Of a stretch of DNA of 64,000 bases, positions 56,862 through 63,983 are shown piece by piece. The position numbers were made by a program, and so were the translations under genes. The DNA comes from Jatrophihabitans telluris (lineage in GTDB: Bacteria > Actinomycetota > Actinomycetes > Mycobacteriales > Jatrophihabitantaceae). Position 1 is the first letter of the stretch, and each line of letters starts with the position of its first letter. Under the pieces are notes generated by a model. The model was not told the DNA's origin and did no database searches. It saw nothing but the letters and a program-made list of their open reading frames with translations. Location: the NCBI RefSeq assembly GCF_023516435.1, contig NZ_CP097332.1:3596001-3660000 (forward strand), read 5' to 3'.

Positions 56862-57379
56862 GCCTGCTCATCCATGATGACCGGACGGAGGCTGCTCGAG
56901 GTGGTGGTGACGCCGCGGGAGTCGTAGGTGTCGACGGAGTCGGTCACGGACAGCAGTGTTTCCCGGATCGAACGTGCGCCGGCAGTCAGCAGGCGGCGGT
57001 TCTCATCGGCGGTCTGCTCGATCTGCAGGACGAGCTTGAGCATCGCGTCGCGGTGTTCGAACAGGATGCTGCGCCACGGCTCGTCGGCAAGCTCAGCCAG
57101 TTCGGTGAGCGAGATCCCGATGTCCTTGCCCAAGTCGGCGGCCAGCATCTCGACCTCGGCGGCGCGCAGGACCTCGACACCACGCAGTTGCTCGACGACG
57201 GCTTCGACCTCGCGGTTGGCCGGGGCCAGCCAGCGGGTCTCGCCCGCGGACACGATCAGCCGCTCCGAAACGAGCTTGAACAGCAGCAGCTCCAGGGCTT
57301 CGCGCTCCCGCCACAACAGAGTGGATACCTCGGAAAAAGTCACGGTCGTCTCCACGGTGAGCTTCGTCGTTGCCGACAT
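56858..57379 (-). CDS. flgN: Flagellar export chaperone FlgN
   Basis: A 173-residue, mostly helical cytosolic protein that starts SATTKLTVETTVTFSEVSTLLWREREALELLLFKLVSERLIVS and matches the FlgN/FlgK-chaperone family by helical pattern, size and position directly before flgK. FlgN keeps FlgK and FlgL soluble and delivers them to the export gate. It is the first gene of the five-gene flagellar run, with a FliA/WhiG-like promoter 35 bp upstream at 57413-57440. Confidence 0.88.
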   Translation of the reverse strand: MSATTKLTVETTVTFSEVSTLLWREREALELLLFKLVSERLIVSAGETRWLAPANREVEAVVEQLRGVEVLRAAEVEMLAADLGKDIGISLTELAELADEPWRSILFEHRDAMLKLVLQIEQTADENRRLLTAGARSIRETLLSVTDSVDTYDSRGVTTTSSSLRPVIMDEQA

Positions 57380-57412
57380 CTTGTCGTCACGCTCCTATCT
57401 TGTCTGGCTTCC

Positions 57413-57440
57413 TGATCGGCATCGGCCTGGCGGACCTTAG
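57413..57440 (-). promoter_or_regulatory. FliA/WhiG-like promoter of flgN operon
   Basis: On the minus strand TAAGGTCC, 11 nt, then GCCGATCA, matching the sigma-28 consensus TAAAGTTT-N11-GCCGATAA at 12 of 16 positions. Its -10 end lies about 33 nt from the flgN ATG. Confidence 0.7.
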
Positions 57441-57559
57441 ATCTCCACACCCTCGCGCGGGGGCCTCGCACCGCGCCGGCAACAGCCTTGCGCCAGGCGG
57501 GAACGGGACCGGCATCGGCCCGCTGAACGGCCGCAGCCAAGCCCGTCCCCATACCTCTC

Positions 57560-57600
57560 TATGGGCGTACCTATGGGCGTACCTATGGGCGTACCTGTCG
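57560..57600. repeat. Three 12-bp tandem repeats
   Basis: TATGGGCGTACC occurs three times in the non-coding region between flgN and the sigma factor gene. No coding role is seen. Confidence 0.9.
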
Positions 57601-57678
57601 GGGGGCCTGTCGGCGTGTCCGTGAGAGCGATGATCAAGTGCGTCAAGCCTCGTCACTGGTGTGCACAGGCCGTGTGCG

Positions 57679-57699
57679 GTGTGAGGTTGGACCTCACAC
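57679..57699. promoter_or_regulatory. Perfect 9-bp palindrome in the flagellar regulatory region
   Basis: GTGTGAGGT, 3 nt, ACCTCACAC. The size and spacing suit a dimeric repressor or activator site. It sits about 300 bp from both divergent genes. Confidence 0.6.
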
Positions 57700-57820
57700 T
57701 CGACTTACACCGTTGTAGCTCTCTGTAGATAAAGACCCTGTTGCATGTAAGCGATACCGGCACCTGGCCCAGCAATTTCGGGGCCTCTTATGCCCTCCGG
57801 CTCTAACCCTCACACCCTTA

Positions 57821-57836
57821 CGTGACTCAGATCACA
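57821..57836. promoter_or_regulatory. Crp/GlxR-like binding site
   Basis: CGTGACTCAGATCACA fits the Crp-type consensus TGTGA-N6-TCACA with one mismatch. A possible promoter (TTAACA, 18 nt, TACGGT) begins 21 bp downstream, which puts the site near -65, as in class I activation. Confidence 0.65.
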
Positions 57837-57857
57837 TCACTTTAAGTGAGTTGGGGC

Positions 57858-57887
57858 TTAACACAGGGCTCACGCATCAGTTACGGT
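57858..57887 (+). promoter_or_regulatory. Possible principal-sigma promoter of the flagellar sigma gene
   Basis: TTAACA at 57858-57863 and TACGGT at 57882-57887 with an 18-nt spacer. It would give a leader of about 120 nt to the ATG at 58013. The assignment rests on spacing and weak consensus match only. The rest of 57380-58012 shows no gene. Confidence 0.4.
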
Positions 57888-58012
57888 CTGTCACGTCACC
57901 AGGACTTAACGTGATGCGAAACGGCTCAGCAGTACCACCCCCGAATAAACCCCCGGCACCTAGAGCGTCCGAACCGCTCCAGAACTGCTAACTCGGCGAG
58001 AGAGAGAAACCG

Positions 58013-58948
58013 ATGTCAGCCTCCACCACCGCCAAGACGGCCGAGCAGGCCGCCGCGGCCCTCGTGCCCTCCGGGCCCGTTGTCGTCCTCAGCGAGACCG
58101 AGCTCATCGAGCAGAACATGCCGCTCGTGGGTCACCTGGTCCGCGAGGCCATGAACCGCCTTCCGGCCCACGTCAACCGCGACGACCTGGTGTCGGCCGG
58201 CATGACCGCCCTGGTGCTGTCGGCTCGCAGCTTCGAAGAGGGACGCGGCGTTCCGTTCGCCCGCTTCGCCGCCATCCGCATCCGCGGCGCGCTGCTGGAC
58301 GAACTGCGCAGCATGGACTGGGCCAGCCGCTCGGTCCGGGGCCGGGCCCGCGAGCTGGAGAACGTCCGCACCGAACTCATCAGCAAGCTCGGCCGCTCCC
58401 CCAAGCCCGAGGAGCTCGCCAACGCCATGGGCCTGAGCGTCAGCGAGCTCGGCTCGATCGACGCCGACGTCCAGCGCGCGTCCGTCCTCAGCCTGCAGGG
58501 CTTCGCCCCGGAGACCGGCGCGGCACTGCTGCCCGACAACCAGCGCGGCCCGGAGCAGCTGCTGGTCGACCGCGAGCAGCTCGGCTTCCTGCACGACGCC
58601 ATCGAAGAGCTGCCGGAGCGCCTGCGTTACGTCGTCCGCTGCTACTTCTTCGAACAGCGTCAGATGTCCGACATCGCCACTGAACTCGGCGTGACGGAAT
58701 CCCGCATCTCCCAGCTGCGCGCCGAGGCCCTCAAGCTGCTCAAGCACGGCCTCAAGGCCCAGTACGAGCCGGCCGCCGAGACCGAGCAGAGCCGCTCGAC
58801 CGCAAAGCTCGCCTCCTACGCCGCGGCCGTGGCCAACCGCAGCTCGCTGTCTGCCCGCCTGCAGATGACCAACGCCATGGGCGAGACGGTCGCTGCCGCC
58901 TACGAGCCGGAGTACCGCTACGGAATGGGCACGGCGTCGATCGCCTAG
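58013..58948 (+). CDS. FliA/WhiG-family RNA polymerase sigma factor
   Basis: A 311-residue group III sigma factor. Region 2 is ELIEQNMPLVGHLVREAMNRLPAHVNRDDLVSAGMTALVLSARSFEEGRGVPFARFAAIRIRGALLDELRSMDWASRSVR. Region 3 includes GRSPKPEELANAMGLSVSEL, and region 4 is LPERLRYVVRCYFFEQRQMSDIATELGVTESRISQLRAEALKLLKHGL. There is a C-terminal extension of about 55 residues. In actinobacteria this family directs flagellar genes (FliA) or sporulation genes (WhiG); the location among hook, CsrA/FliW and flagellin genes and the matching promoters favour the flagellar role. A ribosome binding site GAGAGAGAG precedes the ATG. Confidence 0.95.
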   Translation: MSASTTAKTAEQAAAALVPSGPVVVLSETELIEQNMPLVGHLVREAMNRLPAHVNRDDLVSAGMTALVLSARSFEEGRGVPFARFAAIRIRGALLDELRSMDWASRSVRGRARELENVRTELISKLGRSPKPEELANAMGLSVSELGSIDADVQRASVLSLQGFAPETGAALLPDNQRGPEQLLVDREQLGFLHDAIEELPERLRYVVRCYFFEQRQMSDIATELGVTESRISQLRAEALKLLKHGLKAQYEPAAETEQSRSTAKLASYAAAVANRSSLSARLQMTNAMGETVAAAYEPEYRYGMGTASIA

Positions 58949-58978
58949 TTCCCGCCGGCCACTCCAGCTGATCATCGA

Positions 58979-59023
58979 GCCGGACGAGCCCCGACTCTCT
59001 CTCGGGGCTCGTCCGGCTTCTTT
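58979..59023 (+). terminator. Intrinsic terminator after the sigma factor gene
   Basis: GCCGGACGAGCCCCGA and TCGGGGCTCGTCCGGC pair perfectly over 16 bp with a 7-nt loop, followed by TTCTTT. Confidence 0.93.
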
Positions 59024-59161
59024 GTGCCCGCAGCGCTTCCCGCATAGTGGGCACCGCCGCACCGCACATGCCGCGGCACCACGAATGCCGCGGCGCCACG
59101 CACCCGGTTCCCGGCACCCGGGTGGCCTTGTGTGGGCCGCCGGACGGTCGATGGGTAGAAC

Positions 59162-60331
59162 ATGACGAACTACGACTGGATCGTCGTCGGCAGCGGCCTG
59201 TCCGGCGTCAGCTTCGCGCGTACCCTCGCCGAAGCCGGTGCCGAGGTCCTGATCGTCGAGCGCCGCGACCACATCGGCGGAAATGTCTTCGACGCCCCCG
59301 ATGCCCACGGCGTCCTCGTCCAGCGCTACGGCGCGCATATCTTTCACACCGGATCGCGACGCATCTTCAACTACCTGTCGCAGTTCACCGAGTGGTATCG
59401 CTACGAGCACCGCGTCCTCGCGGCGGTAGCGACACCGGCCGGGGAGCAACTGGTTCCGGTCCCGTTCAACTTCACGTCCCTGCAGCGGCTGTGGCCGGAC
59501 CGCGCCGATGCGGTGATCCGCTCGCTGCTCGAGCAGTTCCCCGCGGGGGCGCGGGTTCCCGTGTCCGATCTGGTCACCTGCCCGGATCCGCAGGTCGCCG
59601 AACTGGGCGAATACGTCCTCGACACCATCTTTCGCGGTTACACCGCCAAGCAGTGGGGACGACCCGTCGAAACCGTGGACCCGAGCGTGCTGGCGCGCGT
59701 GCCGGTCACCCTGTCCCACGACGATCGCTACTTCCGGGACGAGTTCCAGGCCATCCCCCGCGACGGCTACACCGCAATGGTGCAGCGGATGCTCACGCAC
59801 CCGCGGCTGAGCGTGGCTCTGGAAAGCGACGGTGCGAGCGAGCTGCGCAGGCACCCGAGCGCGCGAGCGCTGTGGACGGGCCGGGTGGACGCATTCTTCG
59901 ACTACGAGCTCGGCGAACTCCCCTACCGCAGCCTGCGCTTCTTCAACACCTCGGTGGACACCTGGCGCGCCCTGCCGACGGCCGTGGTCAACTACCCGGG
60001 GCAGCCGCCGTACACCCGCGTCATCGACCACAGCCACTTCAGTCCCGAGATACAGGCGGGGACGACGCTGACCTACGAATTCCCACAGAGCTATAGCCGG
60101 GGCATGAACGAGCCGTTTTACCCCGTGGCCACCGAGGACAGCGCGGCGCTGTTCGAGCGTTATGCCGAACGTGCGGCAGCCTCGGGAGTGCTTTTCGCCG
60201 GCCGGCTCGGGGACTTCCGCTATTACGACATGCACCAGGCGGTCGGCCGCGCCTTGACGCTGGCCGAGTCCGCGCTCGAACACCGGCTCGACCCACACCA
60301 GCTCGCACGCCAGTCCCGCCTGGCCGGCTGA
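59162..60331 (+). CDS. glf: UDP-galactopyranose mutase
   Basis: This flavoenzyme makes UDP-galactofuranose from UDP-galactopyranose. The 389-residue protein has the FAD motif VVGSGLSGVSFARTLAEAG near residue 8, ERRDHIGGNVFD near 36, RYGAHIFHTGSRRIFNYLSQFTEW near 58, FRGYTAKQWGRPVETVDPSVLARVP near 156, and the C-terminal GRLGDFRYYDMHQAVGRAL. The His in YGAHIFHT and the arginines that hold the phosphates are in place. In mycobacteria galactofuranose builds arabinogalactan; here its site within the flagellar locus, beside two glycosyltransferase-like genes, suggests a galactofuranose-containing surface or flagellar glycan. That role is inferred. Confidence 0.95.
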   Translation: MTNYDWIVVGSGLSGVSFARTLAEAGAEVLIVERRDHIGGNVFDAPDAHGVLVQRYGAHIFHTGSRRIFNYLSQFTEWYRYEHRVLAAVATPAGEQLVPVPFNFTSLQRLWPDRADAVIRSLLEQFPAGARVPVSDLVTCPDPQVAELGEYVLDTIFRGYTAKQWGRPVETVDPSVLARVPVTLSHDDRYFRDEFQAIPRDGYTAMVQRMLTHPRLSVALESDGASELRRHPSARALWTGRVDAFFDYELGELPYRSLRFFNTSVDTWRALPTAVVNYPGQPPYTRVIDHSHFSPEIQAGTTLTYEFPQSYSRGMNEPFYPVATEDSAALFERYAERAAASGVLFAGRLGDFRYYDMHQAVGRALTLAESALEHRLDPHQLARQSRLAG

Positions 60332-60337
60332 CCCCGC

Positions 60338-60540
60338 CGTTGAGGTTGCCCTCGTTGCAGGCCCAACCCCGTTGAGGTTGCCCTCGTTGCAGGCCCAACC
60401 CCGTTGAGGTTGCCCTCGTTGCGGGCCCAACCCCGTTGAGGTTGCCCTCGTTGCGGGCCCAACCCCGTTGAGGTTGCCCTCGTTGCAGGCCCAACCCGTT
60501 GAGGTTGCCCTCGTTGCGTGCAACAAGGGCAACCTCAACG
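60338..60540. repeat. Array of six 32-bp repeats plus one inverted copy (array E)
   Basis: Units begin at 60338, 60370, 60402, 60434, 60466 and 60497. The core is CGTTGAGGTTGCC plus CTCGTTGC, with linkers AGGCCCAACCC or GGGCCCAACCC. A seventh, inverted copy (60520-60540) directly follows the last direct one, forming a 21-bp hairpin with one mismatch and a GT loop. The array fills the space between the convergent glf and glycosyltransferase genes; the inverted copy ends 3 bp before the glycosyltransferase stop. Confidence 0.95.
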
Positions 60541-60542
60541 AA

Positions 60543-61556
60543 CTAGCGTCGCTTCTTGGCCTTCGCCTTGGCCTTGGTCGAACCGCCGGCGGGCACGCCC
60601 TTGATCCGTGGACGGCTCACCTCGGTCCAGAACGCCAGGGTCTCACCGAAGAACCGCTCCCGCTGGCCCGCGATCCACTCCCGGTACGGGCCGAATTCCT
60701 GGCTGACCTCATCGAAGCGAGTCAGCGTGTCGGTGGCAACAGCCAGGAACTCCTCGACCACACCTGGGGATTGCTCATCGAGCCGGAACCGCTGCGGGAC
60801 CGGCAGATCCTCGGCGAAGCCGGCCGCACCCCGACGTCCGGTGATGACCGCGCAACCCGAGATGGCGGCCTCGCGAGGTATCCGGTCACGTCCGGGGTGC
60901 TCGCCGAAGTCGACGTACAGCTTCGCCGAGCCGAGTAGTTCAGCGACACCGTCCGCGGTCAAACCCTCGATGGGCTGCCACTCCAGCACCGACTGCGACG
61001 CCGCGATCAGGCGCTCGGTGAAGGCCAATCCCTTACGGGGGTTGTAGAGGACGAGATCCTTCTTCGGCTGGCTCTGCAATTGCGTCGCGCGCTGGACGAA
61101 TGCATCGGAAAGATAGTCGGTGAGCATCGCCGATCGCACCCGCCTGCGAAAGAGGAAGTCGCGGGCGTAGGCCGACTGCGACAGGTGGGTGACCATCGCG
61201 GCGGGCTGGAGCAATTCGGTCAGTAGCGCAGGATCGTCGTCGGTCACCGACAACGCCTGCTTGCCGAAGAAGTTGTCGACGCTCAACCACCACAAGGCCT
61301 TTCGCGCCCGGTGCAACACGGTCAGCACCAGGGGCGACGTCTCCGGGACGAGCACCACGACGTCGGAGTTGTCGGGGACATGGGTGGCCACCGGCACCTG
61401 GTAGTGCGCGTAGGCCGGGACGATCTCGCTCCGACCGGGCGGGTAATAGCAGATACTCGCGTCGATGGACTGCCGTGCGGCGGCGTCGACGAGCTGGTGC
61501 AGGGCTTCCACGCCGCCGGTGATCGGGCCGTCCGGGCACATCACGATGAGCTGCAC
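60543..61556 (-). CDS. Glycosyltransferase-like protein (family unclear)
   Basis: A 337-residue protein from the GTG at 61556, which begins QLIVMCPDGPITGGVEALHQLVDAA, the GGVE opening of GT-B type transferases. Further support is YNPRKGLAFTERLIAAS near residue 170 and YVDFGEHPGRDRIPREAAISGCAVITGRRGAAGF near 235, which has the acidic/arginine donor-site layout of such enzymes. It ends in a lysine-rich tail (STKAKAKAKKRR). No acceptor can be named. The frame is open upstream, but that part is only the shadow of the repeat-bearing end of the neighbour. It starts 10 bp after the stop of the upstream glycosyltransferase gene. Confidence 0.78.
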   Translation of the reverse strand: MQLIVMCPDGPITGGVEALHQLVDAAARQSIDASICYYPPGRSEIVPAYAHYQVPVATHVPDNSDVVVLVPETSPLVLTVLHRARKALWWLSVDNFFGKQALSVTDDDPALLTELLQPAAMVTHLSQSAYARDFLFRRRVRSAMLTDYLSDAFVQRATQLQSQPKKDLVLYNPRKGLAFTERLIAASQSVLEWQPIEGLTADGVAELLGSAKLYVDFGEHPGRDRIPREAAISGCAVITGRRGAAGFAEDLPVPQRFRLDEQSPGVVEEFLAVATDTLTRFDEVSQEFGPYREWIAGQRERFFGETLAFWTEVSRPRIKGVPAGGSTKAKAKAKKRR

Positions 61557-61566
61557 GATCTCTACC

Positions 61567-62688
61567 TCAGACCAGGGCCGGCTGGGCAGCGTCCGCGGAC
61601 TCGGCAGCAGCCGAGGATTGGGCAGCGTCCGCGGACTCGGCAGCAGCCGAGGATTGGGCAGCGTCCGCGGACTGGGAAGCGCCACCGTCACCGGTCGGCA
61701 GGCCGAGCGTTGCGTAGTAGGCATCCTCCCAGCGCCAGACGTTGGCCTGGATGGTGCGGATCGCCGCCCACGACTTGGCGTTACGGCCGAGCTCGTCGCG
61801 CATGGCCGAGTCGTTGCTGAGCGCCCGCAGATGACGGGCCCACTCGTGCGGGTGCTTGACCTTCAGACCGGTCACACCGTGGATGATCGATTCGCTGTAC
61901 GGACCGAAGTCGCTGGCTACGACCGGAATTCCGAGCGAGGAGTACTCGAGGAACTTCAGGTCGCTCTTGCTGCGGTTGAACGCGTGGTAGGCCAACGGGG
62001 CGATGCCGAGATCGAAGTCCACCGAGTGCATGTACTCGACGAGGTTGCTGCGCCACGGAGAGAAGCGCGAGCCAGGACGTCCGATCTTGTCGCCGTGATT
62101 GACCCCGATGAAATGGGTGTCCACCTGCGGGTTGCGCTTGAAGAAGGCGTGCAGGTCCTTGGCCACCGCAAGGAAGTCGTGCTGGTGGGAGGAACCGCCG
62201 GCCCAGCCGACCGTCAGCTTCTCCGCACGCGGACGCTCGTGCGTCAGCAGGGAGGCGTCGAAACAGTTGGGCGTCACGAAGACGTTCGGGTTGATCGGAC
62301 GGATCCGCTCGGCCAGATAGTCGGTGGTGACCGTTACCGCGTCGGCAACCTCTATGTTGGCCCGCACCTGCTCGCCGACGTCGCCGGCGAAGGCTCGGTG
62401 GGAGGGGTTGGTCATGTCGAGATTCCACACATCGTCATCGATCTCGTAGACCATCGCGAAGCTGCGGTCCGCCCGTCGGGCCTGACTCTGCCAGAACTCG
62501 GTCTGTGTCTGGCCGGCGACGATCTGACCGACCAGCACGTCCAGATCCGACGGGAGATCGACGTTGAGGACCGAGAAGGCAAGGGCATCGTGCCCGGCCC
62601 TGTTCAGCGCCCAGACGGGCAGGCCCATCCGATAGTTGCCACAGCCGTGGTGATCCTTGGCCCAGGCGAAAACCTTCAGTGGTCTCAC
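61567..62688 (-). CDS. GT-B glycosyltransferase with repeated C-terminal tail
   Basis: A 373-residue protein from the GTG at 62688 (ribosome binding site GGAGA). It has FAWAKDHHGCGNYRMGLPVWALNRAGHDA at the N-terminus and GWAGGSSHQHDF near residue 165. DFDLGIAPLAYHAFNRSKSDLKFLEYSSLGIPVVASDFGPYSESI near 220-270 is the donor-binding E-x7-E-like region of GT4-type transferases. The C-terminus carries tandem SADAAQSSAAAE units (about 345-370). The upstream FliA/WhiG-like promoter at 62731-62757 suggests co-expression with flagellin, so flagellin or the filament is a plausible acceptor. This is inference. Confidence 0.85.
   Translation of the reverse strand: MRPLKVFAWAKDHHGCGNYRMGLPVWALNRAGHDALAFSVLNVDLPSDLDVLVGQIVAGQTQTEFWQSQARRADRSFAMVYEIDDDVWNLDMTNPSHRAFAGDVGEQVRANIEVADAVTVTTDYLAERIRPINPNVFVTPNCFDASLLTHERPRAEKLTVGWAGGSSHQHDFLAVAKDLHAFFKRNPQVDTHFIGVNHGDKIGRPGSRFSPWRSNLVEYMHSVDFDLGIAPLAYHAFNRSKSDLKFLEYSSLGIPVVASDFGPYSESIIHGVTGLKVKHPHEWARHLRALSNDSAMRDELGRNAKSWAAIRTIQANVWRWEDAYYATLGLPTGDGGASQSADAAQSSAAAESADAAQSSAAAESADAAQPALV
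61588..61672. repeat. Tandem repeats at the 3' end of the glycosyltransferase gene
   Basis: About two and a half copies of a 36-bp unit (GCAGCCGAGGATTGGGCAGC and following) encode SADAAQSSAAAE at the protein end. Confidence 0.9.
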
Positions 62689-62730
62689 GAGTGTGTCTCC
62701 TACGCGTGCGGGGGGATTCCTTCCACGTAC

Positions 62731-62757
62731 CGATCGGCAGCAGAAGTGCCTTGTTGA
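62731..62757 (-). promoter_or_regulatory. FliA/WhiG-like promoter of the glycosyltransferase pair
   Basis: On the minus strand TCAACAAG, 11 nt, then GCCGATCG. The geometry equals that of the flgN and flagellin promoters; the -10 half matches GCCGATAA at six of eight positions, the -35 half is weak. It lies 42 nt from the GTG at 62688. Confidence 0.5.
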
Positions 62758-62845
62758 CCCCGGGGCGTCCCACATCCGCGGCGTCGACGACGCCAGGTGT
62801 GGCGCGCGCCACTTGACCCGAGCACGAAAGACTTTTCCCAACTGC

Positions 62846-62872
62846 TCAAGTCCGTTGCGAGACCGCCGAACT
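62846..62872 (+). promoter_or_regulatory. FliA/WhiG-like promoter of flagellin
   Basis: TCAAGTCC, 11 nt, then GCCGAACT; equivalently CTCA-N16-GCCGAA. It resembles the sigma-28 consensus TAAAGTTT-N11-GCCGATAA with identical spacing and lies 80 nt before the flagellin ATG. Confidence 0.7.
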
Positions 62873-62952
62873 GACATGTGCCAACCCACGGATGGGGCGG
62901 CGAGTCCGGAAGTCCCGGACACGAAAGAGACTCGTCTCAGGAGGAGAACCCC
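62873..62952 (+). promoter_or_regulatory. Flagellin leader with possible CsrA sites
   Basis: The leader has CACGGATG (62887-62894), the hairpin GTCCGG-AAGTC-CCGGAC (62904-62920), a short palindrome GAGAC/GTCTC (62927-62938) and the Shine-Dalgarno AGGAGGAGA (62939-62947). GGA motifs at an upstream site and at the ribosome binding site recall the two CsrA sites of the B. subtilis hag leader. Confidence 0.5.
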
Positions 62953-63810
62953 ATGAGTCTGCGTATCAACACCAACGTCTCAGCTCTGAACGCTTACCAG
63001 AACCTGAGCAAGAACCAGAACGACCTCGCCAGCTCGATCGAGAAGCTGTCGTCCGGTCTTCGCATCAACAAGGCCGCCGACGACGCGGCCGGCCTGTCGA
63101 TCAGTCAGGGCCTCACCTCGCAGATCAACGGCCTCACCCAGGCTGTCTCGAACGCTCAGGATGGCATCAACGTCTCGCAGATTGCTGATGGCGCCCTCGG
63201 CACCACCCAGCAGATCCTGCAGCGCATGCGCACCCTGGTTGTTCAGGCCAGCAACTCCGGTACCCAGGACGCCAGCTCGCTGAACGCGATCGGCGCCGAG
63301 GTTACCTCGCTCAACAGCCAGCTCGACAACATCGGCAGCCAGACCAAGTTCGGTCAGACCAACCTGCTCAACGGTCAGTACTCCGGCACGTTCCAGGTCG
63401 GTGCCAACAACGGCGACACCGTCACCCTGGACCTGTCCACCACGCTGTCCGGTGGTATCTCGGCCAGCGGCTTGGCCCTGAGCGGCCTGTCGATCGCCTC
63501 GACCGGCTTCACCTCGGGTGCGCTCTACAGCGGTACCTCCGCTGACCTGGCGTCCATCGACGCGGCGATCCAGTCCGTGTCGAGCGCTCGTTCGGGCATC
63601 GGTGCCACGCAGAACCAGCTCAACTACACGGTGGCCAACCTGCAGACCGCGATCACCAACGTCACCGCCTCTCGGTCGAACCTGACCGACGCCGACCTGG
63701 CGACCGAAGTCAGCAAGATGACCCAATCGCAGATCCTGTCCCAGGCCGCCACCTCGGTCCTGGCCCAGGCGAACTCCGCGCCGCAGTCGATCCTGAAGCT
63801 GCTGCAGTAG
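62953..63810 (+). CDS. fliC: Flagellin
   Basis: A 285-residue filament protein. The N-terminal D0/D1 region is SLRINTNVSALNAYQNLSKNQNDLASSIEKLSSGLRINKAADDAAGLSISQGLTSQINGLTQAVSNAQDGINVSQIADGALGTTQQILQRMRTLVVQASN. The C-terminal D1/D0 region is SARSGIGATQNQLNYTVANLQTAITNVTASRSNLTDADLATEVSKMTQSQILSQAATSVLAQANSAPQSILKLLQ. The variable centre (about 140-210) is short and Ser/Thr/Gly-rich, offering many possible O-glycosylation sites. The start is the ATG at 62953 after AGGAGGAGA. Confidence 0.99.
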   Translation: MSLRINTNVSALNAYQNLSKNQNDLASSIEKLSSGLRINKAADDAAGLSISQGLTSQINGLTQAVSNAQDGINVSQIADGALGTTQQILQRMRTLVVQASNSGTQDASSLNAIGAEVTSLNSQLDNIGSQTKFGQTNLLNGQYSGTFQVGANNGDTVTLDLSTTLSGGISASGLALSGLSIASTGFTSGALYSGTSADLASIDAAIQSVSSARSGIGATQNQLNYTVANLQTAITNVTASRSNLTDADLATEVSKMTQSQILSQAATSVLAQANSAPQSILKLLQ

Positions 63811-63870
63811 TTCAACCCAGCACGATCAACGCAGTACCAAGTGCAGTAAAAGCGCAGTACCAACGCTGAC

Positions 63871-63911
63871 AACGGTGCGGCGGGATAGCCCAATCGTCCC
63901 GCCGCACCGTT
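63871..63911 (+). terminator. Terminator-like hairpin after flagellin
   Basis: AACGGTGCGGCGGGA and TCCCGCCGCACCGTT pair perfectly over 15 bp with an 11-nt loop. There is no T-tract. It separates fliC from the next flagellar gene. Confidence 0.75.
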
Positions 63912-63917
63912 GCCACA

Positions 63918-63938
63918 TCGGCCGAACGGTTCGGCCGA
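63918..63938. promoter_or_regulatory. Palindrome before the last gene
   Basis: TCGGCCGAAC and GTTCGGCCGA form 10-bp arms around one base. The segment contains GCCGAT (63934-63939), so a FliA-type -10 for the downstream gene is possible, but no good -35 half is seen 16 nt upstream (CACA). Confidence 0.4.
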
Positions 63939-63983
63939 TTCCGCGACCAGCCCAGGCCGGCGCACTGATGGAGAGGACCACCA

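Noticed and set aside
58016-60538. 840-codon minus-strand frame opposite the sigma gene and glf
   Set aside because: Both plus-strand genes have clear motifs; the antisense frame is a composition artefact extended through array E.
44093-60540. The 32-bp arrays as CRISPR arrays
   Set aside because: The linkers are 10-12 bp and largely identical within an array, unlike CRISPR spacers, and no cas gene is present.
61557-61724. N-terminal PSPRTLPNPRLL repeats of the downstream glycosyltransferase-like gene
   Set aside because: They are the other-frame reading of the tandem repeats at the end of the upstream gene; the GTG at 61556 is the better start.
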